Positions 1 through 8,208 of a stretch of 21,545 bases of DNA are shown here, piece by piece (position 1 is the stretch's first letter; each line of letters starts with the position of its first letter). Below the pieces are notes generated by a model. It was not told where the DNA came from. It ran no database searches and saw only the letters and a program-made list of their open reading frames with translations. The stretch is taken from assembly GCA_036846645.1 (NCBI GenBank), contig DAIUBN010000025.1, forward strand, positions 1 to 21,545, read 5' to 3'. Both the position numbers and the translations under genes were made by a program. This DNA comes from JAAYUD01 sp036846645. GTDB taxonomy: Bacteria; Bacteroidota; Bacteroidia; Bacteroidales; Bacteroidaceae.

Positions 1-369
1 GTTCTTGTAATCGAGCATCTTAAAGAAAATCTGGCTCGAGATGTTGTATGGATAGTTTCCGGTGAGAACAAAAGGCTGTCCGTCAAAGAGCTTGTTCAAA
101 TCCATCTTCAAAAAATCTTCTTCGAGAATATTATCTGTTAAGGAAGGAAATGCCTGCAGCAAATAGCTGACAGATTCATAATCTATCTCTACCACTTTGA
201 CTGGACGATGTTTATCTACAAGATACTGAGTGAGTACTCCCATACCGGGTCCGACCTCCAAAATAGGAATATCGGGAGTTGCATCTACGGTATCGGCAAT
301 ACGTTGAGCGATACTTTGGTCTTTTAAAAAATGCTGACCAAGAAACTTTTTAGGCCTTACTGTCTTCAT
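1..369 (-). CDS. rsmA: 16S rRNA (adenine(1518)-N6/adenine(1519)-N6)-dimethyltransferase, 5' fragment
   Basis: RsmA (KsgA) dimethylates two adjacent adenines in the 3'-terminal hairpin of 16S rRNA late in 30S assembly, using S-adenosylmethionine. The 123 residues visible by reverse translation start MKTVRPKKFLGQHFLKDQ, the usual N-terminus of the family. SAM motif I is EVGPGMG (residues 38-44), the acidic residue ending the next strand is E61, and the catalytic motif IV is NYPY (105-108), where many other bacteria have NLPY. The gene runs off the left edge with no stop; the family is usually about 260-270 residues, so roughly half is present. Its start codon lies only 49 bp from that of the divergent flippase-like gene. 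The identification is firm from motifs. Confidence 0.96.
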   Translation of the reverse strand, partial: MKTVRPKKFLGQHFLKDQSIAQRIADTVDATPDIPILEVGPGMGVLTQYLVDKHRPVKVVEIDYESVSYLLQAFPSLTDNILEEDFLKMDLNKLFDGQPFVLTGNYPYNISSQIFFKMLDYKN

Positions 370-386
370 AATCACAAACAAATAAC

Positions 387-394
387 TACTTTTG
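387..394 (+). promoter_or_regulatory. Putative -7 box of the flippase-like gene promoter
   Basis: TACTTTTG matches TAnnTTTG and lies 24 bp before the ATG at 419, implying a leader of about 18-20 nt. The -33 region is not convincing. It lies 7 bp from the opposing rsmA -7 box and faces it, so the two predicted transcripts overlap at their 5' ends. Confidence 0.5.
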
Positions 395-401
395 CATCCG
401 A

Positions 402-409
402 CAAAGGTA
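402..409 (-). promoter_or_regulatory. Putative -7 box of the rsmA promoter
   Basis: Read on the minus strand this is TACCTTTG, matching the Bacteroidota housekeeping -7 consensus TAnnTTTG. A start of transcription 6-8 nt further on would give a leader of about 25 nt before the rsmA ATG at 369. No good -33 TTG was found at the expected spacing, so support is the -7 box and its position only. Confidence 0.5.
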
Positions 410-418
410 ATTGTTTTA

Positions 419-1435
419 ATGAAGAAAGATGATTTTAGCATAAAGAAACTGACGAAAAAGACTCTAAAAATTGTTTTACCGCTCTTATTGGGAGGCCTTA
501 TACTCTTTTGGGTTTATCGGGATTTTGATTTCGAGAAGGCTAAACAAGTGTTTCTTCATGGTGTGAACTGGTGGTGGATGCTCGCTTCGCTTTTCTTTGG
601 CGTGATGAGTCATGTCTTTCGTGGATGGCGTTGGAAACAAACATTGGAACCTCTTGATGAACACCCCAAATTGTCGACTTGTGTATATTCGATATTCATT
701 TCTTACGCTACCAATCTGATATTGCCCAGAGTGGGAGAGGTGTCTCGTTGCGGTGTACTTAAAAAATACGAAAACGTTTCTTTCTCGAAGTCGCTAGGAA
801 CTGTAGTTACTGAAAGAATTATCGACTCTCTGGTCTCGATGGCTATTGCCGGTATCACTTTTCTGCTGCAAGCCAATATCTTTTTGAAGTTCTTCGAGAA
901 CACCGGAACAAAATTTCCTTCGATAGCTCAATTATTTACTTCTGTTGAGTTCTACATTATTTTGTTTTGTTCAATAGGAGTATTTATATTAATGTATTAT
1001 CTGATACGAACCTTGTCTTTCTTCGAAAAAGTAAAAGGCGTAGTTATCAATATCTGGTCAGGTATCATATCGCTGAGGCGGGTGCACAACTTGCCGCTAT
1101 TTGTTTTATATACCATATTAATATGGGGATGCTATTTCCTTCATTTTTATCTCACGTTCTATTGTTTCACTTTCACTTCGGGGCTGAGCTTGGCTGCGGC
1201 TATGGTGCTTTTCGTTGGTGGAACGTTTGCTGTGATAGTGCCTACTCCTAACGGTGCTGGTCCTTGGCACTTTGCCATTATCACCATGATGGTACTTTAT
1301 GGTATTAATGCTACCGATGCTGGGATATTTGCTTTAATAGTGCACAGCATCCAGACACTGTTGGTTATTGTTTGTGGTGTATATGGTATGATAGCTGTGG
1401 GTGGCAAAAAGGCCTCTAACTCAAATAATAAATAA
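419..1435 (+). CDS. Flippase-like integral membrane protein (UPF0104 / LPG-synthase TM family)
   Basis: A 338-residue polytopic membrane protein with about eight hydrophobic segments, the first at residues 18-33. It belongs to the family that contains the membrane half of lysylphosphatidylglycerol synthase MprF. Family-typical motifs are PRVGEVSR (103-110) and VVTERIID (129-136). The cytoplasmic aminoacyl-transferase domain of MprF is absent, so this should not be called an LPG synthase; a lipid-flipping or lipid-transport role in the inner membrane is the family-based guess. An upstream in-frame TTG at 392 would add nine residues, but it overlaps the predicted -7 box, so the ATG at 419 is preferred. 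The gene is divergent from rsmA and is followed after 68 nt by the ABC-F gene, which has its own -7 box. Confidence 0.85.
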   Translation: MKKDDFSIKKLTKKTLKIVLPLLLGGLILFWVYRDFDFEKAKQVFLHGVNWWWMLASLFFGVMSHVFRGWRWKQTLEPLDEHPKLSTCVYSIFISYATNLILPRVGEVSRCGVLKKYENVSFSKSLGTVVTERIIDSLVSMAIAGITFLLQANIFLKFFENTGTKFPSIAQLFTSVEFYIILFCSIGVFILMYYLIRTLSFFEKVKGVVINIWSGIISLRRVHNLPLFVLYTILIWGCYFLHFYLTFYCFTFTSGLSLAAAMVLFVGGTFAVIVPTPNGAGPWHFAIITMMVLYGINATDAGIFALIVHSIQTLLVIVCGVYGMIAVGGKKASNSNNK

Positions 1436-1464
1436 AGCGATAGTAAATTTTCAGTTTTTATACT

Positions 1465-1472
1465 TATCTTTG
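1465..1472 (+). promoter_or_regulatory. Putative -7 box of the ABC-F gene promoter
   Basis: TATCTTTG matches TAnnTTTG, 32 bp before the GTG start at 1504. It lies in the 68-nt gap after the flippase-like gene. A clear -33 TTG is lacking. The downstream M13 peptidase gene follows after 15 nt and may share this promoter. Confidence 0.5.
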
Positions 1473-1503
1473 CCATTCGCAAAGAAAATAACAGATTTAT
1501 ATA

Positions 1504-3447
1504 GTGATTTCAGTAGAGAATTTGAAGGTGGAGTTTAATGCAACCGCATTGTTTGCAGATGTAAACTTCGTCATTAATAAAAAAGATCGCATCGCTCTTG
1601 TCGGAAAAAACGGTGCGGGAAAGAGTACGATGCTCAAAATAATAGCCGGACTACAGAGTCCGACAAGCGGCACCGTTTCTATCCCTAAAGACACAACGAT
1701 AGGATACCTTCCACAGGTGATGCTTTTCAAGGATAATCGTACAGTAAAAGAAGAAGTAAAAGAAGCTTTCGATCATATCACCGATATGTTGCAGCAACTC
1801 GAGGTCTTGAAAAAAGAAATGGCTGAGCGTACCGATTACGAAAGTGAATCTTATATCGAACTGCTCAATAGATTTACTCATCTCGACGAGCAATACCGTA
1901 TGTTGGGAGGAATGAACTACGAGGCGGAAATAGATCGTACATTGTTGGGACTGGGTTTCGAACGTAGTGATTTTGACCGGCAGACATCTGAATTCTCTGG
2001 CGGTTGGAGAATGAGAATAGAATTGGCGAAACTGTTGTTGAAGAAACCCGAGGTGTTGCTACTTGATGAGCCGACCAACCACCTTGATATAGATAGTATT
2101 CAATGGCTAGAGTCATTCTTGGCTAGCAGCTCGAATGCTGTAATGCTGGTGAGCCACGACAGAGCTTTCTTGAACAATGTATCGAATCGGACAATAGAAA
2201 TTAATTGTAGAAAGATATACGACTACAAAGTGAAGTACGACGAGTTCGTCACGATAAGGAAGGAACGTCGTGAACAGCAGCTCAGGGCATACGAGAATCA
2301 ACAAAAGATGATTGAAGATACCGAAGACTTCATCAGACGGTTCAGGTATAAGCCTACAAAAGCTGTTCAGGTGCAAAGCAGAATTAAGCAATTGGAGAAG
2401 ATCGAACTTATCGAAGTCGATGAAGTGGATAATTCGGCATTGCATCTAAAATTTCCGCCTTCTATAAGAAGTGGCAATTATCCGGTCATCTGCGAAGATG
2501 TGAGAAAAGTATACGGCGATCATGAAATATTTCGAGACGTCAATTTCACTATTAATAGAGGAGAGAAAGTGGCTTTCGTCGGACGAAACGGTGAAGGAAA
2601 GTCAACCTTGGTAAAATGCATTATGGAAGAGATCCCTTTTGAAGGCAAGCTCACTATTGGTCATAACATCCAAATTGGATATTTCGCTCAGAATCAAGCG
2701 CAGATGCTCGACGGAGAAATAACAGTATTTGAGACAATAGATAATGTAGCAACAGGAGATATCAGGTTGAAAATTCGTGATATTCTTGGCGCTTTCATGT
2801 TTGGTGGTGAAGCATCTGATAAGAAAGTGAAAGTGTTGTCGGGTGGAGAACGAACTCGTCTGGCGATGATTAAACTGTTATTGGAGCCGGTGAATTTTCT
2901 TATTCTTGATGAGCCTACCAACCATTTGGATATGCCCTCTAAAGATGTATTGAAAGAAGCTATTAAAGATTTTGATGGTACAGCTATCATAGTAAGCCAC
3001 GACCGTGACTTTCTAGATGGACTTGTGACAAAGGTTTATGAGTTTGGCGGCGGAAAAGTAAAAGAACATCTTTGTGGCATTTATGATTTCCTGAGAGAAA
3101 GAAATATTGAAACCCTATCAGAATTGCAGCAAAAGAATATCGAAGAAAAGTCTACATCAGAAGATAAAACTGATACCGAAACTGCCGTCTCCGAGAATAA
3201 ACTATCCTACGAAGCTCAAAAAGAGTTCAACCGTAAGAAAAAGAAATTAGAGAAACAGATTAAAGAGTACGAGGACGAAATAAGCCAGCTGGATGCTGCC
3301 ATTAAAATATTGGAAGAGAAAATGGCAACTGTAGAAGGCTCGACCGATATGTCTCTCTACGAGAAACACGGTAAACTTAAGAAACAATCGGAAGATGCGA
3401 TGGAAGGATGGGAAAAGTCTTCCAACGAATTAGCGGAATTAGAGTAA
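1504..3447 (+). CDS. ABC-F family ATPase, YheS-like
   Basis: A soluble protein of 647 residues with two ABC ATPase domains and no membrane segments, so it is a ribosome-associated ABC-F protein and not a transporter. Domain 1 has Walker A GKNGAGKS (34-41), signature SGGW (165-168) and Walker B ending DE (188-189). Domain 2 has Walker A GRNGEGKS (360-367), signature SGGE (446-449) and DE (469-470). Both Walker B motifs continue EPTNHLD. The interdomain linker (about 220-310) is charged and helical, as expected for the arm that reaches the P-site tRNA, and residues about 560-647 form a lysine/glutamate-rich coiled coil. The FSGGWRMR signature, the linker and the C-terminal coil most resemble YheS among the E. 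coli members, recalled from memory. The start is GTG: no ATG precedes the conserved MISVENLKV sequence in frame. Nothing marks it as an antibiotic-resistance type. Confidence 0.9.
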   Translation: MISVENLKVEFNATALFADVNFVINKKDRIALVGKNGAGKSTMLKIIAGLQSPTSGTVSIPKDTTIGYLPQVMLFKDNRTVKEEVKEAFDHITDMLQQLEVLKKEMAERTDYESESYIELLNRFTHLDEQYRMLGGMNYEAEIDRTLLGLGFERSDFDRQTSEFSGGWRMRIELAKLLLKKPEVLLLDEPTNHLDIDSIQWLESFLASSSNAVMLVSHDRAFLNNVSNRTIEINCRKIYDYKVKYDEFVTIRKERREQQLRAYENQQKMIEDTEDFIRRFRYKPTKAVQVQSRIKQLEKIELIEVDEVDNSALHLKFPPSIRSGNYPVICEDVRKVYGDHEIFRDVNFTINRGEKVAFVGRNGEGKSTLVKCIMEEIPFEGKLTIGHNIQIGYFAQNQAQMLDGEITVFETIDNVATGDIRLKIRDILGAFMFGGEASDKKVKVLSGGERTRLAMIKLLLEPVNFLILDEPTNHLDMPSKDVLKEAIKDFDGTAIIVSHDRDFLDGLVTKVYEFGGGKVKEHLCGIYDFLRERNIETLSELQQKNIEEKSTSEDKTDTETAVSENKLSYEAQKEFNRKKKKLEKQIKEYEDEISQLDAAIKILEEKMATVEGSTDMSLYEKHGKLKKQSEDAMEGWEKSSNELAELE

Positions 3448-3462
3448 CCATTTAAATATTTT

Positions 3463-5502
3463 ATGCCTATGAAACTACTTAATTTTTTGCCCCTCGGGGT
3501 TGCATGTATGATGTCTCTTGGTACGAACACTGCCATCGGACAGACGTTAAACATTGGAATTAATATGACGAATTTGGATAAATCGGTAAAACCCGGAACC
3601 GATTTCTATCAGTATGCCTGCGGAGGATGGATGAAACAACATCCATTGACAGCAGAATATGCTCGCTTCGGCTCTTTTGATATGCTTGCCGAAAATAACA
3701 AGGCCCAATTGAAAGGCTTGATATTAAAATTGGCAGAGAACAAAAACAATGCTCCTGGCAGTTTGGCACAAAAGATTGGCGACATCTATAATATGGCAAT
3801 GGATAGTGTGAAACTCAATAAAGACGGTGCTGCACCATTGAAAGAAGATCTTGCTAAAGTTTCTTCTATTACTTCGAGAGCACAGCTTTATAGCCTATTG
3901 GGTGAAATGTTTCATACTTCGGCTCCTTTCTTTTCATTCTATGTCGCTGCCGACGATAAAGATAGTAAATCAAACCTCTTGACATTTGTTCAAGGTGGAC
4001 TTTCACTCGGAGAGAGAGACTATTACCTCGAACAAAATGCCAAGATGAAAGAAATACGTGCCAAGTATATGAAGTTCATCGTCAAGATGTTCAAATTGGC
4101 GGGATATGACAATGTTACGGCTCAAAATGCTTCTAAATATATAATGAGCATCGAAACAAGGTTGGCCAAAGCAGGTCGTACGCAAGAAGCTTTGCGCGAT
4201 CCTTATAAGAACTACAACAAAATGACGGTAGATCAGGCAAGAGCTAAATGGCCGACATTTGGATGGAATGCCTTCATCGATAAAGCCAACCTCTCTGCTG
4301 CTAAATATATTAATGTAGGGCAGCCCGAATCTTTTACTCAGGTGGCAAAGATCTTGGCAACAGCTCCTCTTAAACAGCTCATAGCTTATCTGAGATGGGA
4401 GGTGATTAATGGTGGTGCCTCTAGTTTGAGTGATAATTTTGTAGAAACACAATTTGACTTCTATGGCCGTACAATGTCTGGACGTCAGCAGAACAAACCT
4501 CGTTGGAAACTCGCTGTAGGTGCAGTAGATGGATCACTAGGCGAAGCTGTTGGTAAGATGTATGTAGAAGAATATTTCCCTGCTGCATCCAAAGAACGTA
4601 TGCTGCAATTGGTGAAGAATCTTCAGACATCACTAGCACAACGTATTCAAGGCCTGACATGGATGAGTGAGACAACAAAGCAGAAAGCTCAAGAAAAACT
4701 GGCTGCTTTTCGTATCAAAGTGGGATATCCTGATAAATGGAAGGATTATTCGAAACTAGATATCAAGAACGATTCGTACTATGCCAACATGAAACGTGCT
4801 TCGGAATGGGAATATAATGAAATGATAGAGAAATTGGGCAAACCTGTTGATCCCGACGAATGGCAGATGACACCCCAAACTGTTAATGCCTATTATAATC
4901 CGACAACCAACGAAATATGCTTCCCTGCCGGTATTCTTCAATATCCTTTCTTTGATATGAAAGCCGACGATGCTTTCAACTATGGTGCGATTGGCGTTGT
5001 TATCGGTCATGAGATGACTCATGGATTTGATGACCAAGGCCGTCAGTATGACAAAAATGGTAATTTGAAAGATTGGTGGACAGCAGAGGATGCAAAGAAT
5101 TTTGAAGAGCGCGCCAAAGTAATGGCAGATTTCTTTAGTAATATAACAGTTGCTCCTGGACTGAAAGCTAATGGAAAATTGACATTAGGAGAAAATATTG
5201 CCGACCATGGAGGTTTGCAAGTAGCTTTCAATGCATTCAAGAATGCTACTAAAGCTGCTCCTCTATCAACCGAAGAAGGACTTACTCCCGAACAACGTTT
5301 CTTCTTGGCTTACGCCAATGTTTGGGCAAACAATATTCGTCAGGAAGAAATATTGAATAGAACGAAGACAGATCCTCACTCTTTAGGTAAATGGCGTGTC
5401 GACGGAGCACTTCCACAAATTGGTGCTTGGTATGAAGCTTTTGGAATTAAAGCTTCTGATCCTATGTATTTACCTGCCGAAAAGAGAGTTTCTATCTGGT
5501 AG
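3463..5502 (+). CDS. Secreted M13 family zinc metallopeptidase (neprilysin/PepO-like)
   Basis: A 679-residue M13 peptidase of usual length for the family. The zinc site is HEMTH (516-520), the third ligand is E577 in ENIAD (577-581), and the family sequences NAYYNPTTNEICFPAGIL and DPHSLGKWRVDG are present, the latter carrying the His that stabilises the transition state. The N-terminus is a signal peptide: basic start, a hydrophobic stretch to about residue 18, then a plausible cleavage region near TAIGQ. A Cys within the hydrophobic part is not in a good lipobox, so periplasmic or secreted location is likelier than lipoprotein. M13 enzymes cleave short peptides on the amino side of hydrophobic residues. 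ATG 3463 is used; a second ATG two codons on is equally possible. The 15-nt gap to the ABC-F gene suggests cotranscription. Confidence 0.93.
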   Translation: MPMKLLNFLPLGVACMMSLGTNTAIGQTLNIGINMTNLDKSVKPGTDFYQYACGGWMKQHPLTAEYARFGSFDMLAENNKAQLKGLILKLAENKNNAPGSLAQKIGDIYNMAMDSVKLNKDGAAPLKEDLAKVSSITSRAQLYSLLGEMFHTSAPFFSFYVAADDKDSKSNLLTFVQGGLSLGERDYYLEQNAKMKEIRAKYMKFIVKMFKLAGYDNVTAQNASKYIMSIETRLAKAGRTQEALRDPYKNYNKMTVDQARAKWPTFGWNAFIDKANLSAAKYINVGQPESFTQVAKILATAPLKQLIAYLRWEVINGGASSLSDNFVETQFDFYGRTMSGRQQNKPRWKLAVGAVDGSLGEAVGKMYVEEYFPAASKERMLQLVKNLQTSLAQRIQGLTWMSETTKQKAQEKLAAFRIKVGYPDKWKDYSKLDIKNDSYYANMKRASEWEYNEMIEKLGKPVDPDEWQMTPQTVNAYYNPTTNEICFPAGILQYPFFDMKADDAFNYGAIGVVIGHEMTHGFDDQGRQYDKNGNLKDWWTAEDAKNFEERAKVMADFFSNITVAPGLKANGKLTLGENIADHGGLQVAFNAFKNATKAAPLSTEEGLTPEQRFFLAYANVWANNIRQEEILNRTKTDPHSLGKWRVDGALPQIGAWYEAFGIKASDPMYLPAEKRVSIW

Positions 5503-5520
5503 ATTCATTCTTATTATAAA

Positions 5521-5576
5521 TTCGCCCGCAAAAAATGATTATCGAATAAACAATTATTCGTAACTTTGCGGGCGAA
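5521..5576. repeat. Nested inverted repeat around the purH promoter
   Basis: The outer arms TTCGCCCGCAAA (5521-5532) and TTTGCGGGCGAA (5565-5576) are perfect 12-bp reverse complements. Inside them, CGAATAA (5543-5549) and TTATTCG (5554-5560) form a perfect 7-bp inverted repeat with a 4-nt loop. The right outer arm overlaps the purH -7 box. No T-run follows either outer arm, which argues against a simple intrinsic terminator. It may be an operator or a cruciform, or may act as an RNA hairpin only in read-through from the peptidase gene. Confidence 0.8.
5561..5568 (+). promoter_or_regulatory. Putative -7 box of the purH-mre-mrdA-rodA operon
   Basis: TAACTTTG fits TAnnTTTG and lies 29 bp before the purH ATG at 5598. 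Its TTTG forms the first four bases of the right arm of the surrounding 12-bp inverted repeat, so a protein bound to that repeat would cover the promoter. The -33 region shows no clear TTG. Confidence 0.55.
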
Positions 5577-5597
5577 ATATATTAATTAGTATAGAAA

Positions 5598-7121
5598 ATG
5601 TCAGAGCCCAAGAAAATTAAAACCGCACTCATCTCCGTTTTTCATAAAGACGGATTGGACGAAATCGTTGATAAACTTCACGCAGACGGCGTCGAGTTCC
5701 TGTCGACAGGTGGTACACGCAAGTTTATTGAATCAAGAGGTTATCAGTGTAAAGCTGTAGAGGATCTTACTACTTACCCTTCTATTCTAGGAGGACGAGT
5801 AAAGACATTGCATCCGAAAGTGTTCGGAGGTATACTTTGTCGTCGTGACGTCGAGGAAGACCAAAAGCAAATCGCGCAGTATGAGATTCCAGAAATCGAT
5901 TTAGTGATAGTAGATCTCTATCCTTTTGAAGAAACAGTCGCTTCGGGCGCTGCAGAACAAGATATTATTGAGAAAATAGATATAGGTGGCATTTCTCTTA
6001 TTCGTGCTGCTGCCAAAAACTTTAAAGATGTGGTTATCGTTGCTTCCAAAGATCAGTACAAACCTCTTTTGGATATGCTGAATGAGCATGGAGCTACATC
6101 TACTATTGAAGAACGTCGCTGGTTTGCAAAAGAAGCATTCGGCGTATCTTCTTATTATGATACTCACATCTTCAATTATTTTGATGGTGAAGAGCATACT
6201 GCATTCAGATGTGCTTTCAATAATCAGAAAATGTTGCGCTATGGTGAGAATCCTCATCAAAAGGGTTTCTTCTTTGGTGATTTGGATGCTATTTTCGACC
6301 AGATTCATGGTAAAGAGATTTCTTATAACAACCTGACTGATATCAATGCTGCTCTAGAATTGATTGATGAATTTGAAGAAACAACATTCGCTATACTGAA
6401 ACACAACAATGCTTGTGGCATCGCTTCTCGTCCAACAGTTGTTGACGCATGGAAAGATGCTTTGGCTGGCGACCCCGTTTCGGCTTTCGGTGGCGTATTG
6501 GTGACCAATGCTCCTATCGATAAAGAAGCTGCAGAAGAAATAGGAAAGATATTCTTCGAAGTGATTATTGCTCCCGACTATGATGTTGATGCCCTTGATA
6601 TTCTGACTCAGAAGAAAAACCGCATTATATTAGTTCGTAAAGAGGGTAAATTCCCGAAAATACAATATCGTTCATTGCTCAACGGTGTTCAGTATCAGGA
6701 GAGAGACTTGGATATCGAAACAAAATCTGATTTGACTGTCGTTACTGAGAAAGCTCCTACCGATGCAGAGATCGATGATATGCTATTTGCTAATAAGATA
6801 GTAAAGAATAGTAAATCGAATTCTATCGTTTTGGCAAAAGGTAGACAGCTGCTGGCTAGTGGTGTTGGACAGACTTCACGTGTTGATGCATTGAAGCAGG
6901 CTATCGAGAAGGCTAAAAACTTTGGATTCGACCTTCATGGTGCTGTGATGGCATCAGATGCTTTCTTCCCCTTCCCCGACTGTGTAGAGATAGCCGATAA
7001 CGAAGGTATCACTGCAGTTATTCAGCCTGGAGGTTCTATAAAAGACCAATTGTCGTTCGATTACTGCAATGACCATGGTTTAGCAATGGTGACTACAGGT
7101 ATCAGACATTTCAAACATTAA
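5598..7121 (+). CDS. purH: Bifunctional AICAR transformylase / IMP cyclohydrolase
   Basis: PurH carries out the last two steps of de novo purine synthesis: formylation of AICAR with 10-formyltetrahydrofolate, then ring closure to IMP. The N-terminal cyclohydrolase (MGS-like) domain shows FLSTGGTRKF and GGRVKTLHPKVFGGIL. The transformylase domain carries RYGENPHQ, the catalytic Lys-His pair K268-H269 in KHNNACG, and the C-terminal sequences FFPFPD and QPGGSIKDQ. The length of 507 residues is complete and slightly shorter than the E. coli enzyme. It has its own putative promoter within an inverted repeat. Only 33 nt separate it from mreB and no terminator is visible there, so purH probably leads the rod-shape operon. 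Confidence 0.97.
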   Translation: MSEPKKIKTALISVFHKDGLDEIVDKLHADGVEFLSTGGTRKFIESRGYQCKAVEDLTTYPSILGGRVKTLHPKVFGGILCRRDVEEDQKQIAQYEIPEIDLVIVDLYPFEETVASGAAEQDIIEKIDIGGISLIRAAAKNFKDVVIVASKDQYKPLLDMLNEHGATSTIEERRWFAKEAFGVSSYYDTHIFNYFDGEEHTAFRCAFNNQKMLRYGENPHQKGFFFGDLDAIFDQIHGKEISYNNLTDINAALELIDEFEETTFAILKHNNACGIASRPTVVDAWKDALAGDPVSAFGGVLVTNAPIDKEAAEEIGKIFFEVIIAPDYDVDALDILTQKKNRIILVRKEGKFPKIQYRSLLNGVQYQERDLDIETKSDLTVVTEKAPTDAEIDDMLFANKIVKNSKSNSIVLAKGRQLLASGVGQTSRVDALKQAIEKAKNFGFDLHGAVMASDAFFPFPDCVEIADNEGITAVIQPGGSIKDQLSFDYCNDHGLAMVTTGIRHFKH

Positions 7122-7154
7122 TATATTAAAGTAGATACTAATTTATAAAAAGAT

Positions 7155-8177
7155 ATGGGATTATTTTCTTTCACACAGGAAATAGCGATGGACTTGGGAA
7201 CAGCCAACACTGTCATCATCAGCGGAGGTAAGATTGTTGTCGATGAGCCATCAGTTGTTGCTCTTGATCGCCGTACAGATAAAATGATTGCTGTTGGTGA
7301 TAAAGCTAAGATGATGCACGAAAAGACGAACGAAAATATTCGCACTATTCGTCCCCTTCGTGATGGCGTGATAGCCGACTTCTTTGCCTGCGAACAAATG
7401 ATGCGCGGATTGATTAAACAGGTCAACACGCGTCATCATCTTTTTTCTCCGTCACTCAGAATGGTCATCGGTGTACCATCTGGTAGTACTGAAGTAGAAC
7501 TTCGTGCTGTCCGCGACTCAGCAGAACATGCCGGCGGTCGTGATGTTTATTTGATTTTCGAACCTATGGCAGCTGCAATAGGTATTGGAATCGATGTTGA
7601 GGCACCAGAAGGCAATATGATTGTTGATATAGGTGGTGGCTCTACCGAAATTGCCATAATCTCATTGGGTGGTATCGTTACTAATAATTCTATCCGTATC
7701 GCCGGTGATGACCTCACTGCTGATATCCAAGAATATATGAGTCGTCAGCACAATGTGAAAGTCAGCGAACGTATGGCAGAACGTATCAAGATTAATGTAG
7801 GTGCTGCTCTTACCGAACTCGGTGATGATGCTCCAGAAGATTATATAGTCCATGGTCCTAACAGAATCACAGCACTTCCAATGGAAGTACCTGTTTGCTA
7901 TCAGGAAGTGGCTCATTGCTTGGAGAAATCTGTAGCCAAGATAGAAACTGCCGTACTGAATGCATTGGAGAATACACCTCCAGAACTTTATGCCGATATT
8001 GTTCGCAACGGTATTTATCTTGCCGGTGGTGGAGCTCTCCTTCGCGGTCTTGACAAACGTTTGACAGATAAAATTAATATTCCATTCCATATTGCAGAAG
8101 ATCCTTTGCACGCTGTAGCAAAAGGTACAGGTGTCGCATTGAAGAATGTTGATCGTTTCTCTTTCCTTATGCGATAA
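7155..8177 (+). CDS. mreB: Rod shape-determining actin homologue MreB
   Basis: MreB is a bacterial actin that forms membrane-bound filaments guiding lateral wall synthesis. The 340-residue protein has phosphate-1 motif DLGTANT (13-19), phosphate-2 motif DIGGGSTE (158-165) and adenosine motif LAGGGALL near the C-terminus. The N-terminal MGLFSFTQE is a short amphipathic membrane-contact segment as in other MreBs. It sits 33 nt after purH and 31 nt before mreC, in the canonical mreBCD-mrdA-rodA order. Length and motifs are complete. Confidence 0.97.
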   Translation: MGLFSFTQEIAMDLGTANTVIISGGKIVVDEPSVVALDRRTDKMIAVGDKAKMMHEKTNENIRTIRPLRDGVIADFFACEQMMRGLIKQVNTRHHLFSPSLRMVIGVPSGSTEVELRAVRDSAEHAGGRDVYLIFEPMAAAIGIGIDVEAPEGNMIVDIGGGSTEIAIISLGGIVTNNSIRIAGDDLTADIQEYMSRQHNVKVSERMAERIKINVGAALTELGDDAPEDYIVHGPNRITALPMEVPVCYQEVAHCLEKSVAKIETAVLNALENTPPELYADIVRNGIYLAGGGALLRGLDKRLTDKINIPFHIAEDPLHAVAKGTGVALKNVDRFSFLMR

Positions 8178-8208
8178 GACTTAAATTTGAAAATGATATA
8201 AGTGAGAT

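Noticed and set aside
392..418. Upstream TTG start for the flippase-like protein, adding nine residues.
   Set aside because: The TTG overlaps the predicted -7 box, the added residues do not look like a membrane-protein N-terminus, and ATG 419 begins with a usual MKK.
419..1435. Annotation as lysylphosphatidylglycerol synthase.
   Set aside because: Only the membrane domain is present; the catalytic aminoacyl-transfer domain of MprF is missing.
1504..3447. ABC-F protein as an antibiotic-resistance (ARE) factor.
   Set aside because: Sequence resembles the YheS type with a C-terminal coil, and the setting is housekeeping; no resistance-type linker feature can be recognised.
3463..3552. M13 peptidase as a lipoprotein through the Cys in GVAC.
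   Set aside because: The residue at -3 is Gly instead of Leu/Val/Ile and the hydrophobic stretch continues past it, so a type I signal peptide is likelier.
4003..4452. Open frame of 149 codons on the minus strand inside the M13 peptidase gene.
   Set aside because: It lies wholly within a well-supported gene, has no recognisable motif and reads like a shadow frame; the same holds for the other antisense frames in the window.
5521..5576. Invertible promoter: flipping the segment between the 12-bp arms would replace the TAACTTTG box with a poor match.
   Set aside because: The spacer is only 32 bp, far shorter than known phase-variable promoter segments, no recombinase gene is nearby, and purH is a housekeeping gene.
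8182..8189. TAAATTTG between mreB and mreC, matching TAnnTTTG.
   Set aside because: AT-rich sequence will give such matches by chance, no TTG lies at the -33 spacing, and the operon layout needs no promoter here.
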